The notes under the pieces were generated by a model. It searched no databases. It saw only the letters and a program-made list of their open reading frames with translations, and was not told the DNA's origin. A stretch of DNA of 10,720 bases from Actinobacteria bacterium 13_1_20CM_4_69_9 (GTDB taxonomy: Bacteria; Actinomycetota; Thermoleophilia; Gaiellales; Gaiellaceae), in the NCBI GenBank assembly GCA_001920085.1, contig MNJC01000127.1:1-10720 (forward strand), written 5' to 3'. Shown piece by piece: positions 6,217 through 10,720 of the stretch. The position numbers and the translations under genes are program-made. Every line of letters starts with the position of its first letter. The stretch's first letter is position 1.

Positions 6217-7059
6217 CTAGCTCTCGCGCCCGCAGTGGCGGAGGGCGTTGAGGCAGCCGTTGACGAGCGAGACGAGCGTGCCCTGCCGCCAGGCGTTGAA
6301 GAAGTCCGCGTGCGCCGAGTATCGGCCGCCGGACGAGAGCGTCACGGCGGAACCGCCGGTGATCGGATACCGGTAGATGAGCGAGATAGCGGGGACGGCG
6401 ACGGGGTGCGTCGCGTCGCACGATCCCCGCACGGCGTACGCCATGTGGCTCCGATGGTCGGCGCTGTCGAGGTGCTTGCCGTCCCAGCAGCTCGGAAAGT
6501 TGACGTGCAGGCGCAGGCTCTGGCCGCGCGTGTCGGGGCACGTCGGCACTTCGGTCGACGCGGGCACGCTGCTCGCGGCGCCGCAGTTCCAGTAGGTGAT
6601 CTGCATGCCTTGCGGCGACGTCGCGTGCCGGTCGCCCGCGATCATCTTGAAGCCCGCCGGAAACGCGCGCAGCGGGGCGAGCGTCTTGCGGCGGTAGTAG
6701 ATCGTTGCGCCGGCTGGGGCGACCATCTGACCGTTCAGCAGCAGCGTCGGCACCCAGTATGCGGCCGTCTCCCCGTCGCGCTTGCACGTCGACGAGCCGG
6801 CGCGCAGCGAACGCAGCGTCGAGAACGCATTCGTCGTGGCGTTGCCCACGAAGCTGTGGTCGTGCGACGCGCCAGGCTGGCGCGGATAGACGATCGGATC
6901 GTCCATCGCCATGTGGCTGAACGCGCACCCGCCGACGAAGTTCACCCCCTGCAGCTGGCGCAGGCTGTGCGCGGCGGGAGCGGCGGCTTCGCTCGTGTGC
7001 GCGAGGATTCCCATCCAGACCGCGACCCGCAGAGCTCCGACTGCGAGGCACACGCGCAC
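6217..7059 (-). CDS. secreted DUF1996 domain protein
   Basis: Protein of 280 residues covering one whole DUF1996 domain behind an apparent signal peptide (hydrophobic stretch about residues 3-20, Ala-rich cleavage region about 24-30). Domain hallmarks are DDPIVYP (53-59), SHDHSFVGN (65-73), the Thr-Cys before an Asp (91-95), YWVPTL (101-106), GDRHATSPQG, and a Cys-rich C-terminus GCLNALRHCG. The several cysteines suggest disulphides outside the cell. DUF1996 occurs in bacteria and fungi, often on secreted or wall-linked proteins, and its biochemical role is not known to me. GTG 7059 is ten bases after the EVE stop. The run of genes continues immediately into the MBL-like gene. Confidence 0.88.
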   Translation of the reverse strand: MRVCLAVGALRVAVWMGILAHTSEAAAPAAHSLRQLQGVNFVGGCAFSHMAMDDPIVYPRQPGASHDHSFVGNATTNAFSTLRSLRAGSSTCKRDGETAAYWVPTLLLNGQMVAPAGATIYYRRKTLAPLRAFPAGFKMIAGDRHATSPQGMQITYWNCGAASSVPASTEVPTCPDTRGQSLRLHVNFPSCWDGKHLDSADHRSHMAYAVRGSCDATHPVAVPAISLIYRYPITGGSAVTLSSGGRYSAHADFFNAWRQGTLVSLVNGCLNALRHCGRES

Positions 7060-7069
7060 GTGGAAGACC

Positions 7070-7483
7070 CTACGAGGGAATCGTTGGAGAATTCGAAGCG
7101 GACTGTTCGGGGTTTGTGATCGCGTCGCGGGCGGCGGCGAACTGCTCGGGCGTCAACCTGATGTAGGAATGCCGCCCGAGGCTGCGCGGGAAGACTCCGG
7201 CGACCTCGACAGGCGGCGCTTCGGTCATCCGCGGCACGGAGGCCAGGACGCGCAGGGGAAACCGCCACCCCCAGCGTTCGCGCCCAGGGTCGTTCTCGGG
7301 GTCGCCGACGACCTCGACGACGGCGAAGACGTTCTGCCAGCCCGAGGCGTAGCAGACGGCCAGATCGCCCTTCTGGACGGCTGGTCGACGGGTGGAGGAG
7401 TGTGCGCGCAGCGCCGAGGCGTCGACCTCGTCGGGGAGGAGCCGTCCCGCCGTCCCGCGAACCAGGAGCCAGTGCTGGAGCAC
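7070..7483 (-). CDS. EVE-domain (PUA-like) protein
   Basis: Small protein of 137 residues with the features of the EVE domain, a PUA-superfamily fold of which some members bind modified bases in DNA or RNA. It begins MLQHWLLVRGT. It continues with VQKGDLAVCYASGWQNVFAV, the 'crystal packing' type strand around VVEVVGDPENDP, RFPLRVLASVPRMTEAPPV and a C-terminal FPRSLGRHSYIRLTPEQF. It starts at GTG 7483 and is the first gene of the seven-gene - strand run. That run has no other gap large enough for a promoter except the 38 bases before the VOC gene. The start faces the lipoprotein gene, with their possible GTG codons on opposite strands of one short palindrome. The ligand is unknown. Confidence 0.8.
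   Translation of the reverse strand: MLQHWLLVRGTAGRLLPDEVDASALRAHSSTRRPAVQKGDLAVCYASGWQNVFAVVEVVGDPENDPGRERWGWRFPLRVLASVPRMTEAPPVEVAGVFPRSLGRHSYIRLTPEQFAAARDAITNPEQSASNSPTIPS
7472..7483. promoter_or_regulatory. palindrome holding both divergent GTG codons
   Basis: GTGCT-GG-AGCAC has perfect 5-base arms. The + strand GTG (7472-7474) is the only canonical in-frame start close to the lipoprotein signal peptide, and the - strand GTG (7483-7481) starts the EVE gene. A second inverted pair, CCGAGG at 7483-7488 and CCTCGG at 7511-7516, frames the A/T-richer centre (7489-7499). These may be regulator-binding sites in a divergent control region. The evidence is symmetry and position only. Confidence 0.35.
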
Positions 7484-8128
7484 CGAGGTTTCTTAACAAC
7501 GGCGGAGTACCCTCGGCACATCGGACCGAGGCTCCTCGTCGCGTGTGCCCTGCTCGCGCTCGCGGGCTGCGGCGGCTCGTCCTCGCGCGAGAGCGAGCCG
7601 CCGGCGGCAGGCACGACGACGGCGGCTGCGCCCACGACGACGGCCGGGCAGGCCGAGACCGATCCGCTCGCCGGCGCCGGCACGAACGTCGTCGTCGCGC
7701 CGAGCACGGCCAAGGCGACCGCCCTGCTCGAGCGCGTCGCTATCGGCCACCACGAGGGTTACGACCGCGTCGTGTTCCAGTTCCGCGACGCGGGCCTGCC
7801 GGGCTATCGCGTCGAATACGTGCAGCCGCCGCTGACGGAGGACGGCTCCGGAGACCCCGTCGACGTCGCCGGGAACGCGTTCGTCGTCGTCCGCATGGAG
7901 CCCGCGTCCGGCTTCGACCTGAACAGCGGCGAGGGCGACCTCGTCTACAAGGGGCCGAAGCGCATCCCGGGCTCGAGCGCCGGCGCGACCGTCGTCAAGG
8001 AGGTCGTGCGCACCGGCGACTTCGAGGCCGTGCTCAGCTGGGCGGTCGGCCTCGACGGCAAAGCGGACTTCCGTGTCACGACCGCCGCGTCACCGTCGCG
8101 TTTGATCGTAGATTTTCGGAATCAGTAG
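7472..8128 (+). CDS. lipoprotein with AMIN-like domain
   Basis: Exported lipoprotein. A hydrophobic stretch RLLVACALLALAGC ends in a clear lipobox (LALAGC), so the Cys encoded at 7568-7570 should be lipid-modified. A low-complexity Thr/Ala/Pro linker follows (AGTTTAAAPTTTAGQ), then an AMIN-like domain: VAIGHHEGYDRVVFQF, GYRVEYVQPPL, FVVVRMEPASGFDL, a central VVKEVVRTGDFEAVLSWAVG and the closing PSRLIVDFRN. Such domains are found on actinobacterial envelope proteins, and AMIN relatives bind cell-wall components. The start is uncertain. GTG 7472 is canonical but gives a long 20-residue n-region and overlaps the EVE gene. A normal signal peptide would begin at ATC 7520, with GGAG at 7504-7507 twelve bases before it. 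The stop TAG lies inside the next gene. Confidence 0.85.
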   Translation: MLEHRGFLTTAEYPRHIGPRLLVACALLALAGCGGSSSRESEPPAAGTTTAAAPTTTAGQAETDPLAGAGTNVVVAPSTAKATALLERVAIGHHEGYDRVVFQFRDAGLPGYRVEYVQPPLTEDGSGDPVDVAGNAFVVVRMEPASGFDLNSGEGDLVYKGPKRIPGSSAGATVVKEVVRTGDFEAVLSWAVGLDGKADFRVTTAASPSRLIVDFRNQ

Positions 8129-8831
8129 ACCGCTCATCGGCATCACGACGTACCTGACTCCCGCCCGGTGGAGCGACTGGGACGAGGACGCCGCGCTCGT
8201 CCCGGCCGCATACGTGCAGGCAGTCGAGCAGGCCGGCGGCCGGCCCGTGCTGATCCCGCCGAGCGAGGACGGCGTGGCGGAGACGCTGGCGGCCGTCGAC
8301 GGACTGGTGTTCTCGGGCGGCTCCGACCTGGATCCGGACCTGTACGACGACGAACCGCACGAGGCGACGGCCGGCGTCGTGCCCGAGCGGGACCGCGCCG
8401 AGCTGGCGCTCCTCGAGGCGGCGCTCGCCCGGGACATGCCCGTGCTCGCCGTCTGCCGTGGCAGCCAGGTGCTCAACGTCGCACGCGGAGGCGACCTCGT
8501 CCAGCATCTGCCCGACGTCGTCGGCGACGACAAGCACAAACACACGCCGGGCACGTTCGCTGACCACGACGTGACGCTCGAGCCCGGGACCCGTCTCGCG
8601 GAGCTGCTCGGCGATCGCGCCGCGGTGAAGTCACATCACCATCAGGGCTTCGGTCGCGTCGGCCAGGGGTTGCGCGTCGCGGCCCATGCGGAAGACGGCA
8701 CGGTCGAAGCGGTCGAGGATCCGTCGCATCGCTTCGCGCTGGGCGTGCTCTGGCATCCGGAGGCCGGAGAGGACCGGAAGCTCTTCGAAGAGCTCGTCGG
8801 CGCCGCGGCCGAGTACCGCGCGGCGCGCTAG
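8121..8831 (+). CDS. gamma-glutamyl-gamma-aminobutyrate hydrolase-family (peptidase C26, class I GATase) protein
   Basis: Class I glutamine-amidotransferase-fold hydrolase of about 236 residues, related to PuuD-type enzymes that cleave gamma-glutamyl amides. Catalytic elements are visible: the nucleophile Cys in VLAVCRGSQVLN, the His/Glu pair in LGVLWHPEAG, plus GLVFSGGSDLDPDLY and VKSHHHQG, which are typical of C26 members. Homology wants the protein to begin SRPLIGITTYL, but no ATG, GTG or TTG is there. In-frame stops at 8103-8105 and 8109-8111 limit the choice to ATT 8112 or ATC 8121, both rare. GTG 8214 would remove the first conserved strand. I use ATC 8121, which overlaps the lipoprotein stop. 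The TAG stop is shared on opposite strands with the next gene. Confidence 0.87.
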   Translation: MSRPLIGITTYLTPARWSDWDEDAALVPAAYVQAVEQAGGRPVLIPPSEDGVAETLAAVDGLVFSGGSDLDPDLYDDEPHEATAGVVPERDRAELALLEAALARDMPVLAVCRGSQVLNVARGGDLVQHLPDVVGDDKHKHTPGTFADHDVTLEPGTRLAELLGDRAAVKSHHHQGFGRVGQGLRVAAHAEDGTVEAVEDPSHRFALGVLWHPEAGEDRKLFEELVGAAAEYRAAR

Positions 8832-9598
8832 CGGTTCGGGTTCCAGCGGGTCGGGTCGAACCCGAACGTGTCGACGAGATCCTTGCGCGCGAGCTCGGCT
8901 GCGGCCGCGCGCGTCTCGCTGTACGTCCAGACCGTCTCCTGCTCCTCCGCGGCGATCCGCTCGATCTCGAGCGCCTCGGGGGCGTGGGTTTGCACGTACT
9001 CCATGGCGAAGTCGGCCGCGTCGAGGAAGTTTGCGCTTTCGCAGAGGATGCTGCGCTGCTGGAAGCCCTGGCGGAATGCGACGCCGTACACCCGGTAGAC
9101 GGGCTCCGTCGGCGCCGCCGGCTTGAGCGTCGCCTCGAGCTCGCCCGTCAGCTCGACGCCGTGTTGCTCACTAAGCGCATGGGCGAGGTCGGAGCCGGTG
9201 ATGGCTCCGCGCTCGATCAGGATCTCTCCGAGACGACCGTTCGTGTCGTTTTGCTGGAGCAGCGCTTCGGCGAGCTCCGTCTGCGTGATCAGGTCGTTCT
9301 CCACGAGCACGCGGCCGAGTGGGCGCCACGTCGTGGGCACGACCGCGAGGTGCGGGGCGGGCTCCGGCTCCGGATCGGGGCGCCGCAGCTCGACGCCGTG
9401 CTGCGCGGAGAGCACGCGCGCGAGGGAGAACGCCGACACGTAGCCGCGGTCGACGACGATCTGGCCGAGCAGCCGGCCGGTGCGCCGTTGCTCGTCGAGC
9501 GCGAGCTCGAGCTCGGTGCCGGTCAGCAGGCCTTCGTCGGCCAGCAACGTGCCGAGCTGTCGCCACGGAAAGAGGGATGCAGCTGCGGAGCTCTCCAT
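8828..9598 (-). CDS. stand-alone tandem MshEN (GspE/PilB N-terminal-type) domain protein
   Basis: Protein of 256 residues with two MshEN/T2SSE_N modules and no ATPase domain. Each module holds two 24-residue motifs of the form xLGxxxxxxGxxxxxxLxxxLxxQ separated by exactly five residues: 14-37 and 43-66, then 93-116 and 122-145. This is the arrangement known to bind cyclic di-GMP. The leading Arg of the motif is kept only in the fourth copy (Arg122); the others have Gln14, Leu43 and Pro93, and the third has Asp102 in place of Gly, so binding may be weakened or limited to one module. A Pro/Glu-rich linker (72-92) joins the modules. Residues 165-256 form an unrecognised region (YRVYGVAFRQGFQQRSIL, FLDAADFAMEYVQTH). 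ATG 9598 is chosen over TTG 9616, which only adds six unlikely residues. It lies 25 bases behind the sugar transferase. Confidence 0.82.
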   Translation of the reverse strand: MESSAAASLFPWRQLGTLLADEGLLTGTELELALDEQRRTGRLLGQIVVDRGYVSAFSLARVLSAQHGVELRRPDPEPEPAPHLAVVPTTWRPLGRVLVENDLITQTELAEALLQQNDTNGRLGEILIERGAITGSDLAHALSEQHGVELTGELEATLKPAAPTEPVYRVYGVAFRQGFQQRSILCESANFLDAADFAMEYVQTHAPEALEIERIAAEEQETVWTYSETRAAAAELARKDLVDTFGFDPTRWNPNR

Positions 9599-9623
9599 GG
9601 TGACTCTTATCGGCAAGAAGGGG

Positions 9624-10238
9624 CTAGTAGCTCAAGCCCTCGCCGCGCGCGACTACGCGAACGGTCCGGAGGACGATCCCGAGGTCGTACCGCACGAGCG
9701 CCCAGCCTGCGAGCGTGCGGCAGCGCTCGACGTAGGCGATGTCGAGGTCGGCATAGCGCTGGTCCGAGCCTTTCGTCAGCTGGGCGAGGCCGGTCAGGCC
9801 GGCGGAGACCTCGTCGCGGTAGGTGACGCCTTCCGCGCGCTGCTGCTCGACGAGCTCGGGCGGCCACGGACGCGGCCCGACGAGGCTGAGGTCGCCGCGG
9901 AGGATGTTCCAGAGCTGCGGGATCTCGTCCAGGTACCACGGCTTCAGCACGCGGCGGCCTAGCCATGTCAGGTTCGCAGGATCCGCCTCGAGCAGCCGTG
10001 CGTGCCCGCCGGCGCGCAAGACGGCATCCGCGCGCAGCGTCCGGAACTTCAGCAGCCCGAACGTCCGGCCGCGCGAGATGCGCGGCTCCCGGTAGAAGAG
10101 GCTGCCGCGGTCCTCCCGGTCGAGCACCACGTCGAGCGCGAAGGCGACGAGCACCGCCAGCACGACGGGCGAGAGCAGGAGCAGCAGCGTCGCCGAGACG
10201 ACGACGTCGAGCACGCGCTTGGCGAGCGGCCGTCGCAC
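9624..10238 (-). CDS. bacterial sugar transferase (monotopic polyprenyl-phosphate phosphoglycosyl transferase)
   Basis: Short-form (204-residue, PglC-like core) phosphoglycosyl transferase that moves a sugar phosphate from a nucleotide sugar to a polyprenyl phosphate carrier at the inner face of the membrane, the first step of polysaccharide or glycan building. The N-terminus KRVLDVVVSATLLLLLSPVV carries the re-entrant membrane helix with its Ser-Pro break. LLKFRTLRA (62-70), the catalytic Asp104-Glu105 in YLDEIPQLWNIL, RGDLSLVGPRP (114-124) and GLTGLAQL follow in the normal order. There is no extra N-terminal WcaJ-type membrane domain. GTG 10238 is supported by GGGAAG about eight bases upstream and by the KRxxD start. 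It sits 19 bases after the FxLYD-like gene and upstream of the MshEN-domain protein. The sugar cannot be predicted. Confidence 0.93.
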   Translation of the reverse strand: MRRPLAKRVLDVVVSATLLLLLSPVVLAVLVAFALDVVLDREDRGSLFYREPRISRGRTFGLLKFRTLRADAVLRAGGHARLLEADPANLTWLGRRVLKPWYLDEIPQLWNILRGDLSLVGPRPWPPELVEQQRAEGVTYRDEVSAGLTGLAQLTKGSDQRYADLDIAYVERCRTLAGWALVRYDLGIVLRTVRVVARGEGLSY

Positions 10239-10257
10239 GGCCGCATCTTCCCGGACG

Positions 10258-10720
10258 CTAGAAGGTCTTGTACGTCGGCACGGCGACGACCAGCGCCGAC
10301 GCGGCCTTCGCGTACGGGATCGGCCGCATGCCGTCCGTGATCCTCAGCACCATCCGCGCGGCCGGCGGCAGCGTGGCGAAGCCGAAGCCCTTCCCGCCGC
10401 CGAGGATGTTGCCCTCGGCGTCGAAGACGACGCCGTAGAGCTCGACGAACTGGATCGTCTTCGTCGGGTTGTCGTTCTGGATCTCGCCGTCGATCTCGCC
10501 GGTCCACTGGGGCTCGTAGACGCCGGGCTCGACGCGCAGGAAGGAGACGCCAGGCTTCCAGTGGGTCACCGGGCCCGCCTTGCCGATCCTGATCGTGATC
10601 TCGAGCCGGGCGACCGGCGCGCCTGCGGGGAACGTCAGCTCGCCGCCGACCGGATGCTTGCTGTCCGCGGCGATGTCGGTGATGCTCGCCGTCGCGGTGC
10701 CGATCAGGCGGTTGTCGGAC
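10258..10720 (-). CDS. C-terminal part of an FxLYD-domain-like protein
   Basis: The gene runs off the right end of the window; 153 codons plus one base are present and the N-terminus is missing. The visible part reads LIGTATASITDIAADSKHPV, AGAPVARLEITIRIG, GEIQNDNPTKTIQFVELYGV, VFDAEGNILGGG and ends VPTYKTF. The stretch from GEIQND to ILGGG, with a change in tone to 'Asn ... Val ... hydrophobic-Tyr-Gly ... Asp-x-x-Gly-x-hydrophobic', matches the pattern of FxLYD/DUF3426-like beta-sandwich domains found on exported or membrane proteins. A signal peptide or membrane anchor would lie outside the window. Its position 19 bases before the sugar transferase suggests co-transcription. The family call rests on pattern only. 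Confidence 0.6.
   Translation of the reverse strand, partial: SDNRLIGTATASITDIAADSKHPVGGELTFPAGAPVARLEITIRIGKAGPVTHWKPGVSFLRVEPGVYEPQWTGEIDGEIQNDNPTKTIQFVELYGVVFDAEGNILGGGKGFGFATLPPAARMVLRITDGMRPIPYAKAASALVVAVPTYKTF

Noticed and set aside
6463..6468. Other TGTCGA copies (also near 6119 and 8867) as extra ECF42 promoters
   Set aside because: They lie inside coding sequence and lack CG(A/T)C at 16-18 bases. A 6-base match is expected by chance.
6044..7051. Long - strand frame overlapping the DUF1996 and MBL-like genes
   Set aside because: It is Arg/Ala-rich and low in complexity, and it shadows genes with clear family motifs in another frame.
7489..7499. A/T-rich TTTCTTAACAA as a -10 promoter element
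   Set aside because: No convincing -35 partner was found on either strand. It is only a local A/T rise in the divergent gap.
8984..9826. Long + strand frame across the MshEN and sugar transferase genes
   Set aside because: It crosses a gene boundary on the opposite strand and its translation is Arg-rich without motifs. It is a compositional shadow.
4086..10720. TAG as a reassigned sense codon
   Set aside because: TAG positions coincide with the expected family C-termini and are followed closely by new genes. No conserved domain continues past a TAG, so TAG works as a stop here.
1..10720. CRISPR array, insertion sequence, tRNA or rRNA gene
   Set aside because: No regularly spaced direct repeats, transposase-like protein, terminal inverted repeats or RNA-gene signatures were seen on either strand.

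Overview
The window is GC-rich bacterial chromosome (very high G/C at third codon positions) and almost entirely coding. Gene content (polyphosphate-glucokinase-like ROK kinase, ECF42 sigma factor with a DGPF protein, AMIN-like lipoprotein, MshEN-type regulator, DUF1996 protein) suggests an actinobacterium, perhaps of the Thermoleophilia/Gaiellales type. That placement is inferred from gene flavour; there is no rRNA or marker gene to confirm it. No tRNA, rRNA, CRISPR array, insertion sequence or attachment site was seen, and no gap between genes exceeds about 60 bases.

Region 1 (about 49-4123, + strand): a ROK-family sugar kinase, an NAD-dependent epimerase/SDR and a winged-helix protein are coupled by 4-base GTGA overlaps. 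They are followed by a DGPF (YCII-like) protein and its ECF42 sigma factor with a C-terminal TPR region. The gap before the DGPF gene carries TGTCGA, 17 bases, CGTC, which fits the promoter published for ECF42 sigma factors, so sigma factor and DGPF gene probably form an autoregulated unit.

Region 2 (about 7483 down to 4086, - strand): seven tightly packed genes run EVE-domain protein, DUF1996 secreted protein, metallo-beta-lactamase-like protein, a broken pyridoxamine-phosphate-oxidase-like gene, a short AraC regulator, a VOC (glyoxalase-fold) protein and a GFA-family zinc protein. The last one overlaps the sigma factor tail to tail.

Region 3 (about 7472-8831, + strand): an AMIN-like lipoprotein and a class I glutamine-amidotransferase-fold gamma-glutamyl hydrolase.

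Region 4 (10720 down to 8828, - strand): the C-terminal part of an FxLYD-like protein, a monotopic sugar-phosphate transferase that starts polysaccharide or glycan assembly, and a stand-alone protein with two tandem MshEN (cyclic-di-GMP-binding type) modules. This looks like part of an exopolysaccharide locus under possible cyclic-di-GMP control.

The window has an unusual number of gene defects. There is a one-base frameshift in the ROK gene and there are internal deletions with frame change in the winged-helix and PPOX genes. The sigma factor, MBL-like protein and amidotransferase have no ATG/GTG/TTG at the start expected from homology. The lipoprotein has only a GTG that overlaps its divergent neighbour. 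Either the sequence contains assembly errors or these genes are decaying or use rare starts. Stop codons also split sharply: all five genes left of 4123 end in TGA, while 11 of 12 genes to the right end in TAG.
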